NCBI GenBank assembly: GCA_965230535.1
Contig: OZ246009.1
Coordinates: 248,001 to 312,000 of the forward strand
Reading direction: 5' to 3'
Length of the DNA stretch: 64,000 bases
Origin: JAUILH01 sp965230535
GTDB taxonomy: Bacteria; Bacteroidota; Bacteroidia; Flavobacteriales_D; JAUILH01
In this document: positions 16,459 through 23,742 of the stretch, piece by piece
Layout of the letters: each line of letters opens with the position of its first letter
How positions within the stretch are numbered: the first letter of the stretch is position 1
Translations under genes and position numbers: made by a program
Notes under the pieces: generated by a model
Told to the model about the DNA's origin: nothing
The model's input: only the letters and a program-made list of their open reading frames with translations
The model's database searches: none

Positions 16459-16974
16459 ATGAGATTCCTGGCTCCTGTAGTGTGTTTGGTCCTGTCTATT
16501 TTATGGGATTTTAACTCTCTAGGGCAGGCAGATAGTAGCGAGTATGGGGTGCTGGATGGCGTTTATATTGATGAACATGCCATTGGCTGTGATATGGATA
16601 CGACCATTCGATTCCATGAAAACGTCAGTTTAGTTGTGGAAGATTCGTCCGAAGGAAATTATAATTTCGAGTCGGGAACGCAATCCTATGTTGAGGTTCT
16701 TATAAAGACTCTTGACTGTAGGTGTCGGGATTGTGCCTTCGTGGAGAAGATCATTGTTCAGGTCGACAACGAAAATTCAATGGTTTCATTAAGTCCTAAA
16801 AATACGGCATGGATAGTCACAAGCGCCTGGCGTATCCGACCATTTGTAGAACACTTTCGGGGAACTTTGGATTTGAGCAAACACAGTCTGACTCTGTATC
16901 ACATCTCTGAGAAGTATCCGGAAATTTCGTTCGCAGAAACTCATTTCACACATCAGGCATTGTCTGGTAATTAA
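16459..16974 (+). CDS. Secreted protein of unknown function
   Basis: A 171-residue protein with a signal peptide (VVCLVLSILWDFNSLGQ). The mature part has a CRCRDC-like cluster (LDCRCRDCAF) that could form disulfides or bind metal. No family is recognised. It begins 1 nt after the coiled-coil gene, and its stop overlaps the convergent outer-membrane gene by 4 nt. Confidence 0.65.
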   Translation: MRFLAPVVCLVLSILWDFNSLGQADSSEYGVLDGVYIDEHAIGCDMDTTIRFHENVSLVVEDSSEGNYNFESGTQSYVEVLIKTLDCRCRDCAFVEKIIVQVDNENSMVSLSPKNTAWIVTSAWRIRPFVEHFRGTLDLSKHSLTLYHISEKYPEISFAETHFTHQALSGN

Positions 16975-19900
16975 AACAAGGCTCTTACCTGAACGCCTCC
17001 GGTATGCACTGTTGGTGCATCAGGAGATTTTCTGCCCGTATAATTTAAGTTGAGTTGCATGTTCTTGCCCAGGCTTCTCTGATAAAGCACGTTCCAGGTC
17101 ATGTTTTGCCCGGTTTTTAAACCATCCAGCATTTCGTAGGAAATGGTTGTGTTGTCTTCTCCTGTATAGTCGTTGTAAATGAGATTGAACTTTCCGGAGA
17201 TACTTCCTTTGTCAATTACATTATACCTAAAATCGATACCGCCATTTGCAATTTTGGCTTCTTCACCATCGGAACCAAAGGTATTGAGCTTGTTTTCGTA
17301 AGTGCCTTCCAGCGCAATCCTAAATGCAGTATTCGGCTGGAAAGCTAATCTAAGTAGGTAAGACTGGTAGTCAATATCGTAATTTCTACCTGAGACATAG
17401 TCGGCCAAATTATATTTGTTTCCAAATTCCAGGTCAGATTGAAACGTGTACTTTCTTGTCAGATTCCAGCGGGTTCTGATCTGGTGGTAAGCTTGAGAAC
17501 GTGTGTCAAATCCGCTCGTGAGAAGTGATTTTCCATCCGTTTTCTGGTAACCATAATCCATTCCGAATTTTTGATTGGTTCTGTTGAAGTAAACGGTATT
17601 TCTCAAAGACGAACTGACTGTGATCAGGTTAGTATCATTAACCGCATCTTTGAAAGGGTTGTAAAGATCTTCCAAAAGTGAAGAGCTGGTTTTGCGATTC
17701 GTTCTAAAAACAAATTGATTGGAAAAACGGCTTAGCAAACCTTTAACGCCCTTTTCTTTTCTCCAGATTTGCTTAGGTTTTAAGAAAACTGATTGAGAAA
17801 ACTGATTAGAAAATGTCTTCACATATTCATTGGTTGGAGAAAAAATTCGGATGTAGCTGGCCTGATCGTTAAAAGCAGCAATTTCAAACTCATTGAGGTT
17901 CTTAACCCCGTCTTCATTATAATCTATCCAGGTATGAGTTCCTTGTCCGGGTTGGACTTCCACATACACGAATTCCCTCTTCAACTCTAATCCCGAACCT
18001 ATTTCGTAAAAAGTAGATGTACTGATGGCACCTTTGAATAGTTTTAGTTTATGTTCTAAACGACTCAACAGTGTGTTTTCCGGTTGAGTATTGATCAATG
18101 ATGTGTCCAGGATTCTCAATTCCCGGTAAGCCACATTCAGCTTCAATTGATGCGCTCTTGACTTTAAAAAATGTGCCGACCCTCCGAATTGCTGCGCAAT
18201 AGCCGAACGAGCCAAAGAGCCTGTAGAGTCTATCTTTTTGTCGAGTCGCTGTCGGGCATAGATTTCAAACTTGTTTTTGGTTGAATCACCAGTTCCAATT
18301 GCAAATTTCCCATCATAAAATTGATAACCGCTTTTGCTACTCAGAACTTCTCGTATGTTGTATTCGTGCTCGTCCTGGTAGCTGATTTTAATAGACTTGA
18401 ATGATTTAAACAGAAGTGCTTTGTGTCGAATAAAATCTGTGTTTTCGTTTCCGTTGGAAATCAGGTAACTCCCATTTGCACGAACGCCCCAATCTCGTTG
18501 CCCCAGATTAACAAAGAGGTCGTTTTTAAATCCCTGATAGGCAGAGCCCGCCAAAAAGGTATTGAAGCCATACCGCACCGAACCAAGACCTGATTGGTTA
18601 AAACCCACGTTTGCGTTTGCCAGCCATTGATCCGAACTGATATTGACATTTTGTACGTTCCAGTTTCTGGAGAATTCAACAGCTCTAAATCGCTCTATCG
18701 ACTTAAATGTACTTTGTTGATACTCTGCTTCAGACCCAAAGGAAATGCTGCTTTTTTTGCTCAGATCAATGGTCGATTCCCAGTAAGCTTTCATCGCTGT
18801 TCCAATATTGTCTCCGGCATCTAAACTGGAAAAAGTGTTGAGGTCGTCATTACTCATGGCACCTTCGAAACCGATTTTACTTTTGTCATTATATCTGAAT
18901 TCTGTTCCGGCTGTGACCATTTGCCTTTTGTTGGGTGCGGGCAAGAGGATCACAGGTTCATGATCACCCTGAGGCACTCCTCCAATCGGTTCAATCCATC
19001 TGTAGGTTCTGCCTATTGCGGTAATTTCATCCAATACGTAGTTTCCGTTGTTTTCTCCTACGTCAGAAAAGTTGGCTTTGTATAAACTGGAATCTTCATT
19101 GATGGAAAATACCAGAATGGTGTACGTGCCAGTTCCGGCAATGGTATCGCGCATTTCGTACAGTAATCTGTTCTCCGAAAATTCAGCCGTATCCACACTG
19201 CTTGCAAACGCCTGAGAAATATTGTCTCCTGCATCTGACAGGATTTGCCTTTGATCTTCGTTCAATTGAATTTGAAGAGGTTGGTTTTTGGCATCTTGTT
19301 CGGAATAGACATTCAACCAGGCCGACCATTTTTTTGATTCGAATTGATTGGCCACCTGAAACAGAGATCGGGCATAATTCTGATCTGAATACTGGAATTC
19401 AACAATAATCCTTCGATCTTTGGTAATCATGTTTTTGGGTGTGAAGGTGATTTCTGAGGTGTTGTAGTCTATTACATAGTCGTTTTCTTGACCACGCGTC
19501 AGTAGCCTCCCATCAATAAATACCCTTTCAGTACCTGATAAAACAATGATAAAAGGCTCGTTATTAATTCCGGTTAGTCTGTAGGGACCTTGATTACCCT
19601 CAACTCCCTGAATCTGATTCCTAGCAAATTTTCCTTTTGAAATGGCGCCACTGGCCTGAGTTTTTAGAAAGGGCCCATTGTCCTGATCTGTCAAATTTAA
19701 CTTACCCGTAAAAGAACCGCCCTGAGCTCTTTTTTTGTAATCCATGAAGTAGCCATTGGGTTTGTAGAGCCAAAAGTCACCAGCCGTTAATTCCCAGCTA
19801 TCTTCATTAAATACTTTGATGTAGACCTGATCAAAATCCTGAAGTTGTTGAGTATTACCCTGAGGTTGAATGGGAATATTGTCATCTGTTACAGAAGCCA

Positions 19901-20417
19901 AAACACTCACGTCTGGTGCAATTTTACCGGACATTTGCAGGTTTAGGTTCGAATTCACAGATAAATTTTGCCGATTTCCAAAGTTGATTCCACGGCTGAT
20001 GCTCCCGGTTTTATTCAGGCCATTTCCAAAAATATTGTTGCTCAGGTCGGGTTCAGCAACATATCTAAACGGGTCAGCTTCAGCATTTCCCGGTTTAAAG
20101 TAAATGCTGGTATCCTTGTTGAAATAGGTCTGACTGAGAGAGCTTGGAAAAACTCTGTAGGTCACCATAAAACTGCCGGTAGTTTCCGCTGTGCGTCTAA
20201 TGAATAACGATTGCGCATGATCAATGAAATAATCGTCCTGATCCAGGCCAATAATCTGAAAGCTTCCGGGAACCATGACCAGCGAATCTATGTGTACAGT
20301 ATCCCTGTCTATTTTGAGTGTTTTATGCCTCAAATTTTGCTGCGCAAATCCTGCATTCGACAAACCAAAAAAGCACCATAGCAAAGCAACAAGATATATG
20401 TACGATTGAAATTTCAC
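16971..20417 (-). CDS. Large outer-membrane beta-barrel protein, conserved in Bacteroidetes
   Basis: About 1148 residues when started at the GTG at 20417, which places a clean signal peptide first (KFQSYIYLVALLWCFFGLSNAGFAQ); another GTG at 20450 extends it by 11 residues. An N-terminal beta-rich region carries the stretch GSISRGINFGNRQNLSVNS and SVTDDNIPIQPQGNTQQLQ, which I recall from a conserved but unnamed Bacteroidetes family. The remaining 800 residues are alternating polar/aromatic strands ending in a barrel-like GGVQVRALF. It is probably an outer-membrane channel or assembly protein. The role is unknown. Confidence 0.72.
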   Translation of the reverse strand: MKFQSYIYLVALLWCFFGLSNAGFAQQNLRHKTLKIDRDTVHIDSLVMVPGSFQIIGLDQDDYFIDHAQSLFIRRTAETTGSFMVTYRVFPSSLSQTYFNKDTSIYFKPGNAEADPFRYVAEPDLSNNIFGNGLNKTGSISRGINFGNRQNLSVNSNLNLQMSGKIAPDVSVLASVTDDNIPIQPQGNTQQLQDFDQVYIKVFNEDSWELTAGDFWLYKPNGYFMDYKKRAQGGSFTGKLNLTDQDNGPFLKTQASGAISKGKFARNQIQGVEGNQGPYRLTGINNEPFIIVLSGTERVFIDGRLLTRGQENDYVIDYNTSEITFTPKNMITKDRRIIVEFQYSDQNYARSLFQVANQFESKKWSAWLNVYSEQDAKNQPLQIQLNEDQRQILSDAGDNISQAFASSVDTAEFSENRLLYEMRDTIAGTGTYTILVFSINEDSSLYKANFSDVGENNGNYVLDEITAIGRTYRWIEPIGGVPQGDHEPVILLPAPNKRQMVTAGTEFRYNDKSKIGFEGAMSNDDLNTFSSLDAGDNIGTAMKAYWESTIDLSKKSSISFGSEAEYQQSTFKSIERFRAVEFSRNWNVQNVNISSDQWLANANVGFNQSGLGSVRYGFNTFLAGSAYQGFKNDLFVNLGQRDWGVRANGSYLISNGNENTDFIRHKALLFKSFKSIKISYQDEHEYNIREVLSSKSGYQFYDGKFAIGTGDSTKNKFEIYARQRLDKKIDSTGSLARSAIAQQFGGSAHFLKSRAHQLKLNVAYRELRILDTSLINTQPENTLLSRLEHKLKLFKGAISTSTFYEIGSGLELKREFVYVEVQPGQGTHTWIDYNEDGVKNLNEFEIAAFNDQASYIRIFSPTNEYVKTFSNQFSQSVFLKPKQIWRKEKGVKGLLSRFSNQFVFRTNRKTSSSLLEDLYNPFKDAVNDTNLITVSSSLRNTVYFNRTNQKFGMDYGYQKTDGKSLLTSGFDTRSQAYHQIRTRWNLTRKYTFQSDLEFGNKYNLADYVSGRNYDIDYQSYLLRLAFQPNTAFRIALEGTYENKLNTFGSDGEEAKIANGGIDFRYNVIDKGSISGKFNLIYNDYTGEDNTTISYEMLDGLKTGQNMTWNVLYQRSLGKNMQLNLNYTGRKSPDAPTVHTGGVQVRALF

Positions 20418-20612
20418 GTCCCGGCCAACCTCTATTACGTAATAATACACACAAAAGTATGCAAAGCGCCATTAGATCAATTAAATATAACGTTTAAACA
20501 AGATAATTTACCTTTCGGAGGTTCCACCATGCCAATAGTCCATATTGGTAGTGTATTTCTGGGATATATTTTTATATTTGTTCTCTTGTTAGAAGTGTAA
20601 AAATTTTAAGCT

Positions 20613-20620
20613 TAGAGGAG
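20613..20620 (+). promoter_or_regulatory. Shine-Dalgarno-like site before the peptide-binding gene
   Basis: TAGAGGAG just upstream of the ATG at 20623 is one of the few purine-rich ribosome-binding sites in the window. Most other genes here lack one, as usual for Bacteroidetes. It may mark strong translation of this lipoprotein, although the spacing to the ATG (about 2 nt) is shorter than ideal. Confidence 0.4.
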
Positions 20621-20622
20621 AT

Positions 20623-22386
20623 ATGAAGTTTGCTGTGTTATGTTCAATGGGATTGCTACTCGTTTTAGCGACTGCTTGCGGTGGAGGTAAGAAGAAAGAA
20701 GCCAAAGTAGAGAAAGCCAAAGGAACTGTTACCGACGATAAAGGAAATGAAGTGGGCATCACTCGTGGAGGTGTGTTCAAGATGAATCAGGTAAGTAAGC
20801 CTACAACCTTGTTCCCACACGGTGTAGCGGAATTAACTGGTCACAATATCGCCAACCAGATGTACGAAGGTTTGGTAAAGTTGAATCAGGCAACACTTCA
20901 ATTAGAGCCTTGCTTGGCTGAGGAGTATAGCTCTAACGAAAATGGTACTGTTTTTACTTACAAATTAAGACAGGGTGTTAAGTTCCATAATGACAAGTGT
21001 TTCAAGAATGATGCTGACAGAGAATTAAAAGCAGAAGATGTTAAGTACTGCCTGGATCAACTTTGTACACCACAGTCAAGCACAAAAACTGCTCAAAACG
21101 AATTAAGTGGATTGGTGCTGTCTAAAATTAAAGGTGCTAAAGATTACTACAACTCATTTGATGGTGGTAGTGGAGCCGAAGGTGGTGTAGAAGGTGTGAA
21201 AGTCATTGACGATTATACCATTGAAATTACTTTGGTTGAGCCATTTGTGACTTTTAACCAAATCATGTCTACACCTGCTGGTTGGATCTTCCCACAAGAA
21301 GCAGTTGAAGCTTACGGAAAAGAAATGAGTGTTCACCCTGTAGGAACGGGACCATTCATGATGAAGACAATTGATCTTGACAAAAACGTATTCCTTCAGA
21401 GAAATGAAGAGTATTGGGATACTGATGAGCACGGAAACAAATTGCCTTACCTAAAAGGTTTGAAGTTTACTTTCATGAAGGAGAAGAAAACTGAGTTCCA
21501 GAGCTTCAATAAGGAAGATTTGGATATGGTTTGGAGAATCCCGGTAGATGAGATTGATAACGTGATGAACGATTTGAATGATGCTGATGACAATGCCAAG
21601 CAGGTATTGCAGTCGACCAACGGAATCACTATTCAGTACTACGCATTTTTGAATACCCACCCGGTATTTAAGGATAAGAGAGTAAGAAGAGCATTTAACC
21701 TGGCTATTGACAGAGAGAAATTAGTGACAAGTGCATTGTACGGTGAGGGAACACCAGCAGAGCATGGTGTGGTGCCGCCGATTACTGGTTATCCTTACGA
21801 AAATGTAAAAGGATTTGAATTCAACCCGGAAGAAGCTAAGAGATTGTTAGCAGAAGCAGGTTATCCAAACGGACAAGGTTTCCCTGAGGTGACTTTGCAC
21901 ATTAACAACGACGGTAACGTAAACATGATTTTGGCTCAGGCCATTCAAAACCAATTGTTCGAGAACTTGAGTGTGACTATCAAGCCAGATCAGGTGTCTC
22001 TGATTCAATTGAGAAGAAAATTTGAGACCGGGAATTCTACTATGTGGAGAACAGCTTGGGTAGCAGATTACCCAGATCCTGAAAACTTCCTGAACTTGTT
22101 CCATAGCAAGCACATTCCGGACGATCCTAACGAAAGATCATTATACAACGCGTATAAGTATGTAAACCCGGAGTTTGATGCTTTATATGATGAAGCGGTT
22201 CAAACTGTTGACGATACTAAAAGAAACGAGTTATTTGCTAAGGCAGATCAATTGTTAATTGATGATGCTGTAGTGATGCCTATCTATTACGATAGCTATG
22301 AGCGTCTGTTGGCCAAGAAGGTTAAGAACTTCCCAATCAACGGAATGGAATATAGAGATTTCACAAGAGTATTCTTCGAAGAATAA
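20623..22386 (+). CDS. Peptide ABC transporter substrate-binding lipoprotein (DppA/OppA-like)
   Basis: A 587-residue SBP_bac_5 family protein. The lipobox is ATAC (Cys19), followed by a charged linker. Family motifs are NQMYEGLVKLNQATLQLEP, LRQGVKFHNDKCF, the VHPVGTGPFMM motif and the C-terminal TAWVADYPDPENFLNLF. It would bind peptides or similar ligands in the periplasm and deliver them to an ABC permease, which is not encoded nearby. It is a monocistronic unit with its own terminator. Confidence 0.9.
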   Translation: MKFAVLCSMGLLLVLATACGGGKKKEAKVEKAKGTVTDDKGNEVGITRGGVFKMNQVSKPTTLFPHGVAELTGHNIANQMYEGLVKLNQATLQLEPCLAEEYSSNENGTVFTYKLRQGVKFHNDKCFKNDADRELKAEDVKYCLDQLCTPQSSTKTAQNELSGLVLSKIKGAKDYYNSFDGGSGAEGGVEGVKVIDDYTIEITLVEPFVTFNQIMSTPAGWIFPQEAVEAYGKEMSVHPVGTGPFMMKTIDLDKNVFLQRNEEYWDTDEHGNKLPYLKGLKFTFMKEKKTEFQSFNKEDLDMVWRIPVDEIDNVMNDLNDADDNAKQVLQSTNGITIQYYAFLNTHPVFKDKRVRRAFNLAIDREKLVTSALYGEGTPAEHGVVPPITGYPYENVKGFEFNPEEAKRLLAEAGYPNGQGFPEVTLHINNDGNVNMILAQAIQNQLFENLSVTIKPDQVSLIQLRRKFETGNSTMWRTAWVADYPDPENFLNLFHSKHIPDDPNERSLYNAYKYVNPEFDALYDEAVQTVDDTKRNELFAKADQLLIDDAVVMPIYYDSYERLLAKKVKNFPINGMEYRDFTRVFFEE

Positions 22387-22410
22387 CAGTAATACAAAAC
22401 ATAATCTTAG

Positions 22411-22442
22411 AAAACCACATCAATTTTGATGTGGTTTTTTTA
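22411..22442 (+). terminator. Terminator after the peptide-binding gene
   Basis: A 10-bp perfect stem AACCACATCA/TGATGTGGTT (22413-22422 with 22427-22436), a 4-nt loop and flanking A and T runs, 25 nt beyond the stop codon. Confidence 0.9.
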
Positions 22443-22492
22443 TTTCAGGAGGTACGTAAAATGCGTATTTTCGAAAGTAATGAGATTTTTTT

Positions 22493-22518
22493 GCGTCTTT
22501 TTTGATGAGTTGGCGTCT
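22493..22518 (+). promoter_or_regulatory. Direct GCGTCT repeat upstream of the metallothionein-like gene
   Basis: GCGTCT occurs at 22493-22498 and again at 22513-22518, exactly 20 bp apart, 45 bp before the ATG of the cysteine-rich gene. Two helical turns of spacing would suit a dimeric regulator or an alternative sigma factor. This rests on a short match only. Confidence 0.3.
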
Positions 22519-22562
22519 ACTTATTAGACAGACAAGATTACGTTAACTTAAAATAAATAGAT

Positions 22563-22712
22563 ATGGAAACTATAGATAAAGTAAAAAAAGACGGTGGTTG
22601 TACTTGTGAAAATTGTACGTGTACTAACTGTGAGTGTAATGGTAAATGTGATGAGAGCTGCTCATGTGAGAAATGTGAGTGTTCTAACTGCAGCGATAGC
22701 TGTTGCCAATAA
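22563..22712 (+). CDS. Metallothionein-like cysteine-rich miniprotein
   Basis: A 49-residue protein with 14 cysteines at positions 13, 15, 18, 20, 23, 25, 29, 33, 35, 38, 40, 43, 47 and 48. They form repeating C-x-C and C-x-x-C units (CTCENCTCTNCEC, CSCEKCECSNC). There are no aromatic or histidine residues, and the N-terminal 12 residues are polar. This is the composition expected of a metallothionein-like metal-binding protein, but I do not recognise a described bacterial family, and the known SmtA/BmtA type normally contains histidines. It lies between two terminators, directly before the SigZ-type sigma gene. Confidence 0.75.
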   Translation: METIDKVKKDGGCTCENCTCTNCECNGKCDESCSCEKCECSNCSDSCCQ

Positions 22713-22718
22713 ATACTA

Positions 22719-22755
22719 AAAAGCTCCGGAGTGGATTGTCTGCTCCGGAACTTTT
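22719..22755 (+). terminator. Terminator or attenuator between the metallothionein-like gene and sigma gene
   Basis: AAAGCTCCGGAG (22720-22731) pairs with CTCCGGAACTTT (22743-22754) with one mismatch, followed by a short T run. It ends 26 nt before the sigma-factor ATG, so the sigma gene would be read either by leakage through this stem or from its own promoter. Confidence 0.75.
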
Positions 22756-22780
22756 AAAGATCTTATACGTTCAAATAGAT

Positions 22781-23323
22781 ATGACAACAACCACAGAAGT
22801 TTGGGATGAGTTTCACGACAATGTTTACCATTTTCTATTGAAAAGGGTGAAGAACGAAACTGATGCCCAGGATATTCTGCAGGAAGTTTTCATTAAGATT
22901 CATCTTAAGAAAGAGAGTATTCAGGATGAATCGAAATTACAAGCATGGATTTTTCAGGTAGCGAGAAACGCCATGAACGACTTTTTTAGAGCCAATTCTA
23001 AATCCGGATTAAAAGAAGATCTTCCGGATCTTGAAGATGAAGAAGTTGGCTTTTATGGTAAGCAAGAGATGTTTTGTTGTTTGCATCCTTTTGTAGAAGA
23101 ACTTCCGGATAAATATAAAGAGGCAATTAAACTGGCCGATTTAGAAGGAAAAAAACAACAAGAAGTGGCCGAAATCCTAAACATTTCATTGTCTGGTGCC
23201 AAATCCCGAATCCAAAGAGCACGAGAAATTCTTAAGACAAAATTTGTAAGCTGTTGCAACTATTCTCTAAATGAAAATGGGGAATTGGTAGGTGAACAAG
23301 ACTGCGAAAGATGCAATCCTTAA
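22781..23323 (+). CDS. sigZ: SigZ-type RNA polymerase sigma factor
   Basis: A 180-residue ECF-type sigma-70 factor. Region 2 is near residues 8-75 (VKNETDAQDILQEVFIKIH, LQAWIFQVARNAMNDFFR) and region 4 near 105-160 (DKYKEAIKLADLEGKKQQEVAEILNISLSGAKSRIQRARE). After region 4 comes a cysteine-rich tail with CC, DC and CERC groups, a feature of the SigZ group. The open frame reaches 22703, but that extension crosses the terminator, so the ATG at 22781 is chosen. No anti-sigma gene follows; the tail may itself sense metal or redox state. Confidence 0.85.
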   Translation: MTTTTEVWDEFHDNVYHFLLKRVKNETDAQDILQEVFIKIHLKKESIQDESKLQAWIFQVARNAMNDFFRANSKSGLKEDLPDLEDEEVGFYGKQEMFCCLHPFVEELPDKYKEAIKLADLEGKKQQEVAEILNISLSGAKSRIQRAREILKTKFVSCCNYSLNENGELVGEQDCERCNP

Positions 23324-23357
23324 GTTTAATTTAACAGCCCACGCAACCTTTTTTAAC

Positions 23358-23365
23358 TATATTCG
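23358..23365 (+). promoter_or_regulatory. Possible -7 box for the hairpin transcript
   Basis: TATATTCG resembles the Bacteroidetes TAnnTTTG box and lies 11 nt before the first hairpin. No good TTG element is seen at the usual upstream distance, so this is weak. Confidence 0.3.
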
Positions 23366-23376
23366 TCTTCATAATA

Positions 23377-23418
23377 CCAAGGTGAACACCCTAGAGATAT
23401 TCTTCTCAACCACTTTGG
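23377..23418 (+). ncRNA. Hairpin leader motif, copy 1
   Basis: CCAAGGTG (23377-23384) pairs with CACTTTGG (23411-23418) around a loop containing CCTAGAG and CTCAACC. A second copy with near-identical loop blocks lies at 23685-23724. The difference in the stem (A to G at one position) keeps the pairing, which argues for selection on structure. I do not recognise it as a known riboswitch. Confidence 0.55.
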
Positions 23419-23515
23419 AAGCACGTCAAAGGTGATTTCAAAGTGTTATTCTGTCATTTTTTTTGAAGATTAACTATATACTTTCCTGGCCGGTGACTGC
23501 TATTTGCACACAATA

Positions 23516-23614
23516 CCAAGGAAACAAGTTGCTTTCTTACCTCAATCTGAAACAACTTGTTAAGTTGAGTTAACTCCTAAGATCCGGTCTCTATGCGGCT
23601 GGATCTTATTTTTT
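23516..23614 (+). ncRNA. Candidate small RNA ending in an intrinsic terminator
   Basis: This stretch starts with CCAAGG, preceded by the same AATA as hairpin copy 1. It contains the inverted repeat AACAAGTTG/CAACTTGTT and ends in a perfect 8-bp stem TAAGATCC/GGATCTTA followed by a T run. It contains no convincing reading frame. It could be an independent small RNA or the end of a longer leader that begins near 23372. Confidence 0.45.
23578..23614 (+). terminator. Terminator within the 23.3-23.7 kb non-coding region
   Basis: Perfect stem 23578-23585 with 23601-23608, a 15-nt loop, and an uninterrupted T run from 23609. There is no coding sequence just upstream, which implies a non-coding transcript ends here. 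Confidence 0.8.
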
Positions 23615-23645
23615 GTCCCAATTTAACCCTATCTTAACACAACCT

Positions 23646-23679
23646 TTTGTAAACGCACCGTCTTACTTAGGTAAATTTA
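23646..23679 (+). promoter_or_regulatory. Promoter of the 1344-residue adhesin gene
   Basis: TTTG (23646-23649) and TAAATTTA (23672-23679) are separated by 22 bp, matching the Bacteroidetes -33/-7 layout with one mismatch. Transcription would begin close to 23685, i.e. at the first base of the second hairpin. Confidence 0.55.
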
Positions 23680-23684
23680 CACGC

Positions 23685-23724
23685 CCAAGGTGAACATCCT
23701 AGAGTTTATGCTCAACCGCTTTGG
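23685..23724 (+). ncRNA. Hairpin leader motif, copy 2, in the adhesin 5' UTR
   Basis: CCAAGGTG (23685-23692) pairs with CGCTTTGG (23717-23724) around CCTAGAG...CTCAACC. It shares 12 leading bases and both loop blocks with copy 1. It ends 18 nt before the ATG at 23743, well placed to affect translation or mRNA stability. Confidence 0.6.
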
Positions 23725-23742
23725 AAAGTATCTTTTTAACGA

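Larger units (their letters stand above)
23324..23742. other. Non-coding stretch of about 420 bp
   Basis: No protein gene is visible here. It holds two copies of a hairpin motif, a candidate small RNA with terminator, and possible promoter boxes. TTAACTATAT also occurs twice (23353-23362, 23470-23479), suggesting the region partly arose by duplication. Confidence 0.7.

Noticed and set aside
22461..22505. A 14-residue frame (MRIFESNEIFLRLF) preceded by an AGGAGGT-like site
   Set aside because: Too short to support as a gene, no homologue known to me, and it lies between a terminator and the metallothionein-like gene.
22703..22780. N-terminal extension of the sigma factor
   Set aside because: It runs through the terminator hairpin and overlaps the stop of the cysteine-rich gene; the ATG at 22781 fits the family's N-terminus.
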